A DNA stretch of 64,000 nucleotides from JAJCYL01 sp040222875 (GTDB lineage Bacteria; Bacteroidota; Bacteroidia; Cytophagales; Cyclobacteriaceae): the NCBI GenBank assembly GCA_040222875.1, contig JAVKCG010000009.1, forward strand, positions 310,001 through 374,000, given 5' to 3'. Every line of letters begins with the position of its first letter. The first letter of the stretch is position 1. A program made the translations under genes and the position numbers. Shown here piece after piece: positions 1-9,373 of the stretch. A model generated the notes under the pieces. It was not told the DNA's origin. It searched no databases and saw only the letters and a list, made by a program, of their open reading frames with translations.

Positions 1-70
1 TGTAAATTGGAAACAGAACCTTCCATATTTCTTGAAGTTACGGATACTTGCACATTACATCAACAAAGAA

Positions 71-595
71 TTACAACTCCCTTCTTCTTAAAATCACCGC
101 TATAGGTATCGTAAGTAGAAGCCCAATCAAGCACTTTTTTAAAAAATCATCCAGTGCCAGAATTCCGGCTGATGTGTTGATCAAATCATCTCTGGTTTTT
201 GTGTAAGTTGATTGACCCATCATTTCTACCATTTCAGCCTGTTTACCCTCCAACATTTCAAGTCTGCTTGATATATACTGGTCAATAACTGCAGGATCAA
301 TTAGGGTGAGGAATATGGTAACGAAGAATGCTGAAACGGCTGCCATGAGAAGGTATGTGCCAACGCCAACAGTCATGCCCTGCCAGAAATGTAAAATGCC
401 ATTGTTTCGATAGTCTTTGTACTCCTTCATTGCTGTAAAGAGAAAAATAGGAATGAGGATAAAATCGAAAAATTTTAGGTCTATAAGTGGGTTTTTATCA
501 ATGCCATAAGTGATGCAAAACATTAAGATGAACATGGCGCCACCGATTGTGCCAAACTTAATGGGTACACCGAACAAAGGGTTTTTGAGCATCAA
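71..595 (-). CDS. DUF4199 family membrane protein
   Basis: A 174-residue integral membrane protein with about four hydrophobic segments (residues ~14-32, 42-56, 74-98 and 152-168) and a polar loop between the third and fourth. Length and layout match the DUF4199 family of Bacteroidota, whose role is unknown. Its start overlaps the end of the dihydroorotase-like gene upstream by 4 bp, so the two are almost certainly cotranscribed with the BatA-like gene before them. The lone arginine cluster at the extreme C-terminus (RRREL) suggests a cytosolic tail. Family assignment is by pattern recognition; no catalytic motif is visible. Confidence 0.8.
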   Translation of the reverse strand: MMLKNPLFGVPIKFGTIGGAMFILMFCITYGIDKNPLIDLKFFDFILIPIFLFTAMKEYKDYRNNGILHFWQGMTVGVGTYLLMAAVSAFFVTIFLTLIDPAVIDQYISSRLEMLEGKQAEMVEMMGQSTYTKTRDDLINTSAGILALDDFLKKCLIGLLLTIPIAVILRRREL

Positions 596-1860
596 TATTG
601 ATCTGCGAAGTAGGTGTTTTTTCCATTCACTGTAGCCACAACCTTGCCTTTCAATTGTTTACCAAAATACCAGGAGTTCCTGGATTTTGACTTGTTGGAT
701 GAATCATCCAGGATCCATTGGGCTTTTGGATCAAATAGTGTAAGGTTGGCAGGCTGCCCAACTGAAATGGTTGCTGGTTCAAGTTTTAAAATGCGTCTTG
801 GAGATGAAGTCAACTTTGGTATTGTCACCTCCAGTGGCAACTTGTCCGAAATACTGACGAGAATGGGCAAGACAGCCTGCAAGCCGATATGGCCAAATTC
901 GGCCAGGTCAAATTCTAATTTTTTACCTTCTTCATCCTGAGGGTTATGAGCCGAAACAATTGCATCTATCGTTTCATCTTCCAGACCTTTGATTAAGGCA
1001 GCAATGTCCTTTTTAGTTCGAAGAGGTGGATTAACTTTTAAGTTGGCATCGAAATCCTCAATAAGGCTATCATCGAGAATTAAATTATGGGCGGCCACAT
1101 CACAGGTTACATTTAAACCTTGTTTTTTGGCTTTTCTAATCAACTTGACAGACTCGGCTGTAGAAATGGTACTAAAATGTATTTTGCCCCCAGTGTAAGC
1201 TAAAATCCTGAGGTCTCTTGCAATAGCAAGCTCTTCAGCAAGATTAGGCATTCCCTTCATGCCCAAAATTGTGCTTTGAACACCTTCGTTCATCGTACCA
1301 AACTGGTTCAAGGTCCGGTCTTCGGAGCGATTCATTAAAAGACCGTCAAACTTTTGAAGATATTGCAGGGTTTTCAAAAGGATGTCTGAATTCCAGATGG
1401 TTTCCACACCATCAGAAAACGCTATCGCCCCAGCCTGATGAAGATCTATCATTTCAGTCAGGTCATCACCCAAACAGCCTTTGGTGACAGCTACAATTGG
1501 ATGTATATCTGTTACTTGGTTGCCATTGAAGGCCTTTAAATATGCGATGTCATTTTTAGATTCGATTACGGGGTTAGTGTTGGGCAAATGGGCAATTCCT
1601 GTGAACCCGCCAGCAGCAGCAGCTTGAGCCCCAGTAATTCTGTCTTCTTTATGCTCATGTCCCGGATCGCCAAACAGGCAATTGAGGTCAAACCAACCTG
1701 GCGATATATACTGGCCTTTAGCGTCTATTTCCTTACCGATAGTTTTGACGTTCTTGCCAATTTGGTCTATGACACCATTTTTAATGGAAATATCGGCTTG
1801 CTTATTGTGGAATTTTGATCTGGGATCGAGTAGGGTTGCTGAACGGAAGGTTAGGTTCAT
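592..1860 (-). CDS. Dihydroorotase-like amidohydrolase, probably catalytically inactive
   Basis: A 422-residue amidohydrolase-fold protein of the multifunctional-type dihydroorotase family, complete in length. Dihydroorotase normally closes N-carbamoyl-aspartate to dihydroorotate with a binuclear zinc centre. Here the metal ligands are missing: the HxH of the usual DxHxHLREPG is replaced by N60 and L62 (DLNCLFGDPG), the next His is N177, one His of the HISTAES region is T231, and the catalytic Asp of SDHAPH is A304 (SAHNPQ). GDPGHEHKED and ISTAES still show the ancestry. Such degenerate PyrC proteins act as structural partners of aspartate carbamoyltransferase in some bacteria, so a non-catalytic role is likely but inferred. 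The start codon abuts the BatA-like stop, and the gene overlaps the DUF4199 gene by 4 bp. Confidence 0.85.
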   Translation of the reverse strand: MNLTFRSATLLDPRSKFHNKQADISIKNGVIDQIGKNVKTIGKEIDAKGQYISPGWFDLNCLFGDPGHEHKEDRITGAQAAAAGGFTGIAHLPNTNPVIESKNDIAYLKAFNGNQVTDIHPIVAVTKGCLGDDLTEMIDLHQAGAIAFSDGVETIWNSDILLKTLQYLQKFDGLLMNRSEDRTLNQFGTMNEGVQSTILGMKGMPNLAEELAIARDLRILAYTGGKIHFSTISTAESVKLIRKAKKQGLNVTCDVAAHNLILDDSLIEDFDANLKVNPPLRTKKDIAALIKGLEDETIDAIVSAHNPQDEEGKKLEFDLAEFGHIGLQAVLPILVSISDKLPLEVTIPKLTSSPRRILKLEPATISVGQPANLTLFDPKAQWILDDSSNKSKSRNSWYFGKQLKGKVVATVNGKNTYFADQY

Positions 1861-3867
1861 TTAAAGGAATCTCAGTAACAGCACTTCGGCTAATAAAAAA
1901 GCCAGGGCCAAAATTAAGGCATATTTCCATAAGTTAACACCTTCGTACTTTTCTTTCATCGCCTGTGAAAAGTCAGCGGCACTGCTGAACTCAAAAATAT
2001 CAAGATTGGCCACCTGAGGAAAAACACTTTTTATATTATCACTTTCGGTAAATTGATCTAACCTTGATTCCACCTTTGAACTGTTAAATGCCAGCACTGA
2101 AACCAATGTATTACCATCAGTCAGATCATAAAATCCACTGTTTAGGATGTATTTTGGAAGGTCTAGAATTAAGCGATCACCAATTATTCGCTGGTTGGGG
2201 ATAATTTCTTCGTCATCCCTTGAGAGTTTATAAATGATATTTTTTGACAATGAATCTAGCTGTAGCGTTATAAGTTGCTCATCCATAGTATAGCTAAGTC
2301 GATTGGCGGATTGCTTGCTTTGAATGGCTATACGGTAAAGGATTGGAACAAAGAGCGCATGACGATGAAAGCTGGTGAAAGCGTCCCTAAAAGGTGAAGC
2401 TGCTAAATGCATAGTACCTAACTGATCAAAAACAGACAGATAAGGTGCGCCATTTTTGAAGCTAATTAAATCTCCCGGGGTATTTCGCCACTCGATAGCA
2501 GGCATTGCTGTCGGCATATCAAAACTTTCATTCTGCGACTCAAACATTCCCTCAAAAAAGGGATTGCGGGCATTTATCGGAGCAAGTTGCTCCAATTCAT
2601 TTACCTGGGATTTTGATAGTACAACGCTGTTGATTATCGATTGGTAAGAAATAGAGTCTGGCATCGCACTGGGAACAATAAACAAATGACCATTTCTATT
2701 TAGGAATTGAGTGAAACTTGGAAGCAAAGTTGAATTGAATGTTTCAAGCTCATTTAAAACAATAAGATCAGCGGTGTTTATAACCGAGTAGTCGAGGTTG
2801 TTAACATCGAATGTTGTGAGGTTAAACAAATTTTCATTGGCAAATACATTGGTAATGGCCCCTTCGGCTTCAGAGCTTTTAATCTGCAAAACGTTTATGC
2901 GTTCAGACCGATTAAGAGTGAAGTAATAATCGTTGTCAAACGATACCGGAAACTCCTGAAAGCTCAGCCTACACTTGTTGATGCCATCAATCTCTACATT
3001 TAAATCGAAGGAAATCTCACTTGTTGAATTTGGTAGCATGTCAACACTTGCAGTAGCAATTTGATTGTCACCCATAAAAAACTGAACCACAAGGTCATTT
3101 ACATCATCAAGGCCTGTGTTGATCAGCTTGACTGACAACTTGTTGTTGCGGTCGCCAATCAAAAAAGGGTCTTCGAGGTAAACTGAGTCAATAAAGACAT
3201 TGCCAGTTTGCGGATATTTGACCGGAATTACATAGTAGTTATTAACCGAATCTTTATAATCATCTGTTATCCCTAATGTAGATTTTTGAAAGTCACTTAC
3301 AATATATGTGTCCCTGGCCGACCCGTAGTTATCTGCTGTTAAGTTGAGACGGTTCAAGGCATCTGTGAGATTTCTAGAAGTGTTTGACAAACTCATTTCA
3401 GTAATGAGTTCAGTTACTTCTTCCTTCGTTTTGAGGGTATTACTGAACGGGGCAAAGTCATTTGTCAGCAGCTTAAATTTTGTGTCCCTTGGGTATAGAT
3501 TAATGATAGTACTGAGATAATTATAAGCCTGGTCAATAGCTGAGATTTCACTATCCACCTGGTTGCTCATGCTCATGCTATTGTCAAGGTAGAGATAAAC
3601 TTCTTTGTTGCTGAGACCCTGTTCCTTGCCTGGAATAAAAGGCTGGGCAAATGCCAACACAAGGAAAAAAACGAACAACAACCTCGACAGCAACACAAGC
3701 AAGTGTTTGACTTTCAGTTTTGAACTACTGGTCTGTTTTACGTTCTCTAGAAACTGGACGTTGGAGAAGTAAATTTTCTTTGCTCTTCTGAAATTGAATA
3801 AATGGATTATGATAGGAATGCTCAGGGCAAACAGTCCAAAAAGGAACGAGGGGTATAAAAAATTCAT
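1861..3867 (-). CDS. BatA-like membrane protein with vWA domain
   Basis: A 668-residue protein with the characteristic N-terminal pair of membrane segments (residues ~5-24 and ~55-75, ending AQPFIPG), then a periplasmic von Willebrand factor A domain whose MIDAS begins D95-N-S97-M-S99. A long extracytoplasmic beta-rich region follows, then a single C-terminal membrane helix (~650-668). This is the layout of Bacteroidota BatA/aerotolerance-type proteins of unknown molecular role. First gene of the operon with the dihydroorotase-like and DUF4199 genes; the next ATG follows its stop with no gap. Confidence 0.85.
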   Translation of the reverse strand: MNFLYPSFLFGLFALSIPIIIHLFNFRRAKKIYFSNVQFLENVKQTSSSKLKVKHLLVLLSRLLFVFFLVLAFAQPFIPGKEQGLSNKEVYLYLDNSMSMSNQVDSEISAIDQAYNYLSTIINLYPRDTKFKLLTNDFAPFSNTLKTKEEVTELITEMSLSNTSRNLTDALNRLNLTADNYGSARDTYIVSDFQKSTLGITDDYKDSVNNYYVIPVKYPQTGNVFIDSVYLEDPFLIGDRNNKLSVKLINTGLDDVNDLVVQFFMGDNQIATASVDMLPNSTSEISFDLNVEIDGINKCRLSFQEFPVSFDNDYYFTLNRSERINVLQIKSSEAEGAITNVFANENLFNLTTFDVNNLDYSVINTADLIVLNELETFNSTLLPSFTQFLNRNGHLFIVPSAMPDSISYQSIINSVVLSKSQVNELEQLAPINARNPFFEGMFESQNESFDMPTAMPAIEWRNTPGDLISFKNGAPYLSVFDQLGTMHLAASPFRDAFTSFHRHALFVPILYRIAIQSKQSANRLSYTMDEQLITLQLDSLSKNIIYKLSRDDEEIIPNQRIIGDRLILDLPKYILNSGFYDLTDGNTLVSVLAFNSSKVESRLDQFTESDNIKSVFPQVANLDIFEFSSAADFSQAMKEKYEGVNLWKYALILALAFLLAEVLLLRFL

Positions 3868-4032
3868 TGGCGCTAAAACTACAAACTATTAAAATGTTGG
3901 CACTAAATTATTTGTGAGGCGGTCAGAAATTAAGATTAGTTGAACGGGGTTTGATGTTTCGGGTTATTGGTTTCTTGCGATGGGCGTAAAATTTGTTTTT
4001 TGGATTTGATAAGAATTTGAACACACAGAAAC

Positions 4033-4046
4033 CTCAAATATTTGAG
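4033..4046. promoter_or_regulatory. 14-bp perfect palindrome, candidate TetR operator
   Basis: CTCAAATATTTGAG is its own reverse complement and lies 61 bp before the TetR start, in the divergent gap between the BatA-like operon and tetR-aarF. TetR proteins commonly autoregulate through such dyads. A T-run follows (CCTTTTTT), so a weak terminator for readthrough is an alternative reading. Confidence 0.45.
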
Positions 4047-4107
4047 CCTTTTTTAGGAACAATTATTTAAGGATGTAGTTAAAGCAATTGATCCAAATAT
4101 TGAAACA

Positions 4108-4782
4108 ATGGCTACAGCAACAGCAAAAAAGAAGTCCACCGGAAAATCTGACCTGGCTCAAAAGATCAGAAGAGAATACATGAAGTACCGCCTTGAAAAC
4201 GGCACTGACCCTACTTCCATTTATTCATTTGCAACACAGAACCTTAAGATTGAAGAAAGCCAGTTTTATGAGCATTATAACTCGTTCTTAAATATCGAAA
4301 GCGGCATATGGTTAGATACTTTCAAAACGACAGAAGCCAAACTGCTAGCCGATAAAACGTTTCAGGGCTATAGTGCCCAGGAAAAACTGTTGGCCCTTTT
4401 CTACACATTGTTTGAAGATTTGAAAACTCAGCGAAGCTTTTTTATACTGAGTTTTCAAAAAAGGGACAAGCTACCTGTAAGGCCTAAGTTTATGGACGCA
4501 TTCTATGATGCCTATACAAATTTCATTAAGGACATAATTAACCAGGGAGCCGAATCAGGTGAAATTTCAAAGCGACCTGAGTCAATTCAAAATAACTACT
4601 ACAGATTGGTGTGGGGTCAGTTCATCTTTCTATTTGATTTTTGGGTGAAGGACACCAGTAAGAATTTTGAAGATACGGATGCTGCCATCGAAAAGTCAGT
4701 GAATCTCTTATTTGAGCTTGTGGGAAAGAACATTGTCGACAACGTTTTTGATTTTGCAAAATTCCTGATACAACGGAGATAG
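4108..4782 (+). CDS. TetR/AcrR family transcriptional regulator
   Basis: A 224-residue all-helical protein. The N-terminal ~65 residues after a Lys-rich lead form a TetR-type helix-turn-helix (segment TDPTSIYSFATQNLKI, then the aromatic FYEHYNS recognition region); the rest is a ligand-binding-type helical domain with a hydrophobic stretch near residue 170. The next gene, an AarF/UbiB kinase, starts on the base after the stop codon. This regulator-kinase pair recurs in Bacteroidota (recognised from memory), so a shared role in membrane or quinone homeostasis is plausible. The palindrome at 4033-4046 is the natural candidate for its operator. Confidence 0.85.
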   Translation: MATATAKKKSTGKSDLAQKIRREYMKYRLENGTDPTSIYSFATQNLKIEESQFYEHYNSFLNIESGIWLDTFKTTEAKLLADKTFQGYSAQEKLLALFYTLFEDLKTQRSFFILSFQKRDKLPVRPKFMDAFYDAYTNFIKDIINQGAESGEISKRPESIQNNYYRLVWGQFIFLFDFWVKDTSKNFEDTDAAIEKSVNLLFELVGKNIVDNVFDFAKFLIQRR

Positions 4783-6096
4783 ATGAAATCACAATGCGAA
4801 ATCCCGGTTTCCAAAGTTCAGAGGGCTTCGAAATTTATTAAAACCGGAGCCAAAATTGGCGGCAATTACATTAAGCATTACAGCAAAAAGCTGGTTGATC
4901 CTGAAACTACCAGGGAGGAGTTGGATCAGGATAATGCCGAAGATATTTACGACTCATTAAGTGAGCTAAAAGGAAGCGCCCTTAAAGTGGCCCAAATGCT
5001 GGCAATGGATAAAAACATGCTACCGACGGCCTATCAGAATAAGTTTGCATTGGCCCAGTACAGTGCCCCTCCGCTTTCTTACCCGTTAGTGGTCAAAACA
5101 TTTAGAACCTACCTGTCTGATTCACCAGAAAACATTTTCGATTCATTTACTAAAAGTGCTGTCAATGCAGCTTCAATTGGACAGGTGCATAAAGCCACAA
5201 TTGGTAACAAAACCTATGCTGTTAAAGTACAATACCCAGGTGTGGCCAATAGTATTAGTTCAGATTTAAAGCTGGTGAAACCAATTGCACAAAGGCTTTT
5301 CAACCTGAGCAAAGTAGACCTTGACTACTACCTGAGTGAGGTTGAACAGAAACTATTGGAAGAGACAGATTATGCACTTGAAGTGGAGCGGTCACAAAGC
5401 ATAGCCAATCAATGCAGTCAAATTAACAATGTCTATTTCGCTCAATACTACCCTGAACTATCCGCTGAAAGGATAATTACCATGGATTGGCTAGAAGGTG
5501 TACACCTTGATAAGTTTTTGCAGACGAACCCTAGCCAGGAAGTGAAAAACACGATTGGCCAAGCACTTTGGGACTTTTATCATCATCAGGTTCATAACCT
5601 GAAAATGGTACATGCCGACCCTCACCCGGGGAATTTTTTAATGAACACCGATGGGCGGCTGGGCATCATAGATTTTGGGTGTGTCAAAGAAATCCCAGAC
5701 AAGTTTTACAATAATTATTTTAAATTGATTCACTCAACTATGTTGGATCAGGATGAGCTTATGAGCATTTTCTATAAACTGAATTTCTTATATCCTGATG
5801 ATAACAAAAAAGAGATTGATTTCTACGTTCCCTTGTTCAAAGAAACAATGAACCTACTCGGTCAGCCATTTCATACCGATCATTTCGATTTTGGAAACGA
5901 TATTTATTTCGAAGAGATATACAAGGTAGGGGAGCGGCTTTCAAAGATGGAAGAGCTGAGGAAATCTAAGCACCCAAGAGGTGCCAAAGATGGTATCTAT
6001 ATTAACCGGACTTATTTCGGTTTATATCAGTTATTAAATATGCTTAAAGCCAAGGTCGACACATCGTCATTCACACCTTTGAAAAAGGCTTCTTGA
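4783..6096 (+). CDS. AarF/ABC1/UbiB family atypical protein kinase
   Basis: A 437-residue ABC1/ADCK-family kinase-like ATPase; relatives support ubiquinone or isoprenoid lipid metabolism. Visible motifs: the family N-terminal motif as KGSALKVAQ (~63-71), the Ala-rich nucleotide loop AASIGQVH (129-136), the ATP lysine K148 in AVKVQYPG, catalytic HADPHPGN (277-284) and metal-binding DFG (297-299). All catalytic residues are present, so it is probably active. There is no obvious C-terminal membrane anchor, unlike E. coli UbiB. It is translationally adjacent to the TetR regulator. The family is certain; the physiological substrate is unknown. Confidence 0.88.
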   Translation: MKSQCEIPVSKVQRASKFIKTGAKIGGNYIKHYSKKLVDPETTREELDQDNAEDIYDSLSELKGSALKVAQMLAMDKNMLPTAYQNKFALAQYSAPPLSYPLVVKTFRTYLSDSPENIFDSFTKSAVNAASIGQVHKATIGNKTYAVKVQYPGVANSISSDLKLVKPIAQRLFNLSKVDLDYYLSEVEQKLLEETDYALEVERSQSIANQCSQINNVYFAQYYPELSAERIITMDWLEGVHLDKFLQTNPSQEVKNTIGQALWDFYHHQVHNLKMVHADPHPGNFLMNTDGRLGIIDFGCVKEIPDKFYNNYFKLIHSTMLDQDELMSIFYKLNFLYPDDNKKEIDFYVPLFKETMNLLGQPFHTDHFDFGNDIYFEEIYKVGERLSKMEELRKSKHPRGAKDGIYINRTYFGLYQLLNMLKAKVDTSSFTPLKKAS

Positions 6097-6126
6097 ATTG
6101 ACGGACCGAGGAGACGTCCCAATTAG

Positions 6127-6153
6127 CACTTCATTCACAATGGTGTGAAAGTG
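6127..6153. terminator. Bulged hairpin between convergent genes
   Basis: A stem TTCACA/TGTGAA with loop ATGG, extended by CACT/AGTG across a 3-nt bulge, between the converging AarF and YwqK-like genes. There is no T-run on either strand, so it is at best a weak or factor-dependent terminator. Confidence 0.3.
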
Positions 6154-6166
6154 ACGTTACAAAGGG

Positions 6167-7735
6167 TTATTCTTCCTCATCAAAATCAGCCGTTCGATCC
6201 AGCTTACCACGCTTATTGTAAAAGCGCCATTCGCCGGATTGTTCACCATCGTCATAGGCTCCGGTTGATTCTATGTTTCCGTTTGAATAGTAGTAAATCC
6301 ATTTTCCCTCACGCTTAGAAAGCTTAAAGTCACCTACTGCCGCAACTTCGCCATTCTCATGGAAGTATGTCCATTTGCCAGAGGCGTATCCATCTTTATA
6401 GAGTCCTTCGACCAATTTATAGCCATCATCGGCATAGAACAAACGGGTTCCATTGCCATTTTCTAAAGTACCTTTTGGCAGCGTTTCACCTTTAATGGAG
6501 TAATATTCACCTATATCAAGCAAGCGTCCAGCTTTCCAGTTCTCATCCTGCTTCAACTGCTCATTATTGTAAAATAGCCCCCACAGCCCATCTTGCAAAT
6601 CATTAAAATAGCTGCCAACAGAAGCGATGGAACCATTGGAATGATACGTGATCCATTGGCCTTCTTTCAGCCCACTTTTATATTTTCCTTCTTCTGCTAA
6701 AATGCCTCTTTCGTCAAAATATTTCCACAACCCAACCTTCAAATCGTTCCTGTAATCACCAATGGAGAAAAGCACTCCGGATTCGTAAAAGTTTAACCAG
6801 GTTTTTGTTTTGAGGCCATATTGATAATGGCCCTCGACGCTTTTCGTTCCTGATGGGTGGAACTCAAAATAGACGCTGTCTGCGAGATCGCTCTTATAAA
6901 ACATGCGCTTGACCAAAGTGCCGTTGGATGTGTACTCCCGCCATTCGCCACTTTTTACGCCAAATTGATAATTTTCAACAATGCTTGTGCGTCCGTTTGG
7001 ATGGTAATACTTCCATTCTCCGTGTGGCTTGCCATTTACAAAATTCTGTTCAAAGGTCTGTCGCCCATACTCATTAAATTCAACCCAGATACTGTCTTTT
7101 TCACCGAGGTCATAATAACCCGTAAGCGCCTCACGTCCAGTTTCATAGTATTCTTGCCATTTACCATGCTGTATGCCCTCTTTGTAATTGCCCACAGAGA
7201 TCACATAACCCTGTTCGTCATAAATGATGCTTTCACCCTCCCTTAAATCATTTGAGAAATCCACTCTCTCTGCTAATTGGCCATTACTATGGAAGAAACG
7301 CCACGTTCCTTCTTTTTTGCCTAACGCATATTCACCCTCTGTGACCAGATAGCCAAAAACCTGATACTCTTGCCATAGCCCAGATTTATAGCTGTTTTCA
7401 TACTGGCCTTTTTCCACAACCCGTCTGTTCTGGAATCTTTTAAACTGGCCATGGAGTTTGCCATTATTAAAGTTTACTTCTAGAAGTTTTTCCTGATCCT
7501 TATAAAAAATCCATGGGCCTGAGGCCAGGTTATTTTGGTAGACACCCTCAGCAATAAGCTGTTCGTTACTGCCGCTGTAATATTCCCATTCCCCAACTTT
7601 TTTATTGTCTTGAATTGCACCTTTAAAAGTGTATGCAGAATCAATTTCGGAAACGATCCCTTCTATTTGGGCTTGAACGTAAAATGAAGTCAGTGATAAG
7701 AAGAAGACAATAAACAAGAGCCTCGGCATATTCAA
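6167..7735 (-). CDS. Secreted YwqK/MORN-like repeat protein
   Basis: A 522-residue protein with an N-terminal signal peptide (residues 1-22, ending YVQAQ) followed by about 20 tandem repeats of 20-25 residues. The repeat core is G.W..Y...G....EG.Y..G...G, as in WEYYSGSNEQ, WKYYHPNGR and WIYYSNG-type units. This is the YwqK/MORN-2 repeat pattern, often named 'toxin-antitoxin YwqK family antitoxin' in automated annotation; nothing here supports a TA role. The repeats should form a beta-meander outside the cytoplasm. It ends in an acidic tail (DEEE). Probably monocistronic; function unknown. Confidence 0.8.
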   Translation of the reverse strand: MNMPRLLFIVFFLSLTSFYVQAQIEGIVSEIDSAYTFKGAIQDNKKVGEWEYYSGSNEQLIAEGVYQNNLASGPWIFYKDQEKLLEVNFNNGKLHGQFKRFQNRRVVEKGQYENSYKSGLWQEYQVFGYLVTEGEYALGKKEGTWRFFHSNGQLAERVDFSNDLREGESIIYDEQGYVISVGNYKEGIQHGKWQEYYETGREALTGYYDLGEKDSIWVEFNEYGRQTFEQNFVNGKPHGEWKYYHPNGRTSIVENYQFGVKSGEWREYTSNGTLVKRMFYKSDLADSVYFEFHPSGTKSVEGHYQYGLKTKTWLNFYESGVLFSIGDYRNDLKVGLWKYFDERGILAEEGKYKSGLKEGQWITYHSNGSIASVGSYFNDLQDGLWGLFYNNEQLKQDENWKAGRLLDIGEYYSIKGETLPKGTLENGNGTRLFYADDGYKLVEGLYKDGYASGKWTYFHENGEVAAVGDFKLSKREGKWIYYYSNGNIESTGAYDDGEQSGEWRFYNKRGKLDRTADFDEEE

Positions 7736-7774
7736 GATTTTTGGCTGGCTACAGCAATTACTGTGCGAGTTTAG

Positions 7775-8320
7775 TTATTTGGTTAAGAATGACATCAGGT
7801 CTTCAAAAGTTGTTCTGCTAATTGCACCTAGATTTTCAGCATCTTCAAACGAAATTTTCCTACCAATGGCGATGAAGCTATGATCTATTTTATCGTTGAG
7901 AGGTTGCCAGCAACTATCTGAAAAGTCATAATTCCAGGGAGTTGGGCCAACATTCATCTTGAAGGTATCTGCATTATCCAAGCTTTTTAATTTGAAGCCG
8001 CAGTTCTGCGTAACCAGTAAGCATAAAAAATAATTGCCCCACCAAAACATAGTCCGGTAAATAAACAATTGATTGCCACTTGAATAGCGTGGAAAATCCA
8101 GCACCAAATAGGGGAGGCCCTTGTAGTTTTCGCCACGGGAAATTTTACCGGTTTTAGTTAATGCTCCGGCCGGGAGTATTTTTTCTTGTAAATGAATAAC
8201 TGGCTTTAATCCAGATTCAACCTCTGCCAAAGTGCTTGAGACATTCTTTAATACCCTGATTTTTTCCAGCAAAAAATCCTTATTGCTTATTAACTCAAGT
8301 TCATTAGATGAGAATGTCAC
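7775..8320 (-). CDS. Hypothetical cytosolic protein
   Basis: A 181-residue protein with no signal peptide or clear membrane helix. It has an N-terminal helical stretch (NKDFLLEKIRVLKN) and aromatic-rich beta segments (LFIYRTMFWWGNYFLCLL). It starts 9 bp downstream of the fabH stop, so it is probably cotranscribed with fabH. I do not recognise the family. Confidence 0.6.
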   Translation of the reverse strand: MTFSSNELELISNKDFLLEKIRVLKNVSSTLAEVESGLKPVIHLQEKILPAGALTKTGKISRGENYKGLPYLVLDFPRYSSGNQLFIYRTMFWWGNYFLCLLVTQNCGFKLKSLDNADTFKMNVGPTPWNYDFSDSCWQPLNDKIDHSFIAIGRKISFEDAENLGAISRTTFEDLMSFLTK

Positions 8321-8329
8321 TTTTTAAAT

Positions 8330-9337
8330 TTACCAACGCATGAGGGCAGATGCCCACGTGAAGCCACTTCCAAATGCCGCAAGACAAATCAAACTACCTT
8401 CCTTGATTTTTCCTTCTTCCCAGGCTTCACTCATGGCAATCGGAATTGAAGCAGCAGTGGTGTTCCCATATTTCATGATGTTGTTGAACACCTGATCATC
8501 CCTCAAGCCCATCTTCTTTTGTACAAACTGGCTTATCCGCAAATTAGCCTGATGTGGGATTAAGAGGTCGATATCATCAGGTTTATAGCCATTTGTTGCC
8601 AACGCTTCACCAATTACCTCCATGAAGCGTGTAACGGCATGCTTGAACACAAAATTCCCATTCATATAGGGATAATAGCTGATGTCTTCCTCATCATTTG
8701 CTTCGATTATTTCAGGGACCCACCTGCCGGTGCTTGGCCCAATGAGTGCCAGTTCTTCCGCATGCTTGCCCTCTGAGTGAAGGTGTGTTGAAAGGATGCC
8801 TCGGTTGTCGTCAGGGCTGGCCTGAAGCACAACTGCTCCCGCACCATCGCCAAAAATCACAGAGACATTTCTGCCTCTTGTAGTCATGTCCAAACCACCA
8901 CTATGGTTTTCTGAACCAATCACCAGTATCGTTTTGTACATACCGGTTTTGATGAACTGATCGGCCACTGAAAGTGAATATACAAATCCGGAACATTGAT
9001 TTCGGACATCTAAAGCACCAACTTTTTTTATTCCAAGTTGTTCCTGAACCATCACTCCGGGGCCAGGGAAATAATAATCTGGGCTGAGGGTGGCAAAAAT
9101 GATGAAGTCAACATCATCAGGTGTTAGGCCGGCTCTTTCCAAAGCAACCCTGGCTGCTTTGGTGCCCATGGTAGAGGGGCTGTCATCGGAATCTTTTGGG
9201 ATGTGCCTTCTTTCATGAATGCCTGTTCGTTCTACAATCCATTCATCCGTTGTTTCCATAACCTTTTCAAGATCTTTATTGGTTACGACATTATCAGGCA
9301 CATAGTGCCCCACTCCTTTAATAATCGTACGGTTCAT
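8330..9337 (-). CDS. fabH: 3-oxoacyl-ACP synthase III (KAS III)
   Basis: A 335-residue thiolase-fold enzyme that condenses acyl-CoA with malonyl-ACP to start fatty acid synthesis. The catalytic triad is intact: C115 (NQCSG), H262 (PHQAN) and N292 (GNTTAAS). Also present are the N-terminal GVGHYVPDNVVTN segment and the GDGAGA glycine motif (~164-169). It keeps an insertion around 205-222 (VPEIIEANDEEDIS) typical of Bacteroidota paralogs. Most such genomes carry several FabH-like genes, and this one is not in a fab operon (no rpmF or plsX nearby). It may therefore be a specialised paralog rather than the housekeeping enzyme. Confidence 0.88.
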   Translation of the reverse strand: MNRTIIKGVGHYVPDNVVTNKDLEKVMETTDEWIVERTGIHERRHIPKDSDDSPSTMGTKAARVALERAGLTPDDVDFIIFATLSPDYYFPGPGVMVQEQLGIKKVGALDVRNQCSGFVYSLSVADQFIKTGMYKTILVIGSENHSGGLDMTTRGRNVSVIFGDGAGAVVLQASPDDNRGILSTHLHSEGKHAEELALIGPSTGRWVPEIIEANDEEDISYYPYMNGNFVFKHAVTRFMEVIGEALATNGYKPDDIDLLIPHQANLRISQFVQKKMGLRDDQVFNNIMKYGNTTAASIPIAMSEAWEEGKIKEGSLICLAAFGSGFTWASALMRW

Positions 9338-9373
9338 TGGTTTGGGTTAATATCGTTTTGAAATAATACTGGT

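Noticed and set aside
4039..4046. AATATTTG as a -7 promoter element for tetR
   Set aside because: The first base mismatches TAnnTTTG and the nearest TTTG is only 17 bp upstream; it is part of the palindrome instead.
6167..7735. Naming the YwqK repeat protein a toxin-antitoxin component
   Set aside because: It has a signal peptide and about 20 extracytoplasmic repeats and no toxin partner; the name is a database artefact.
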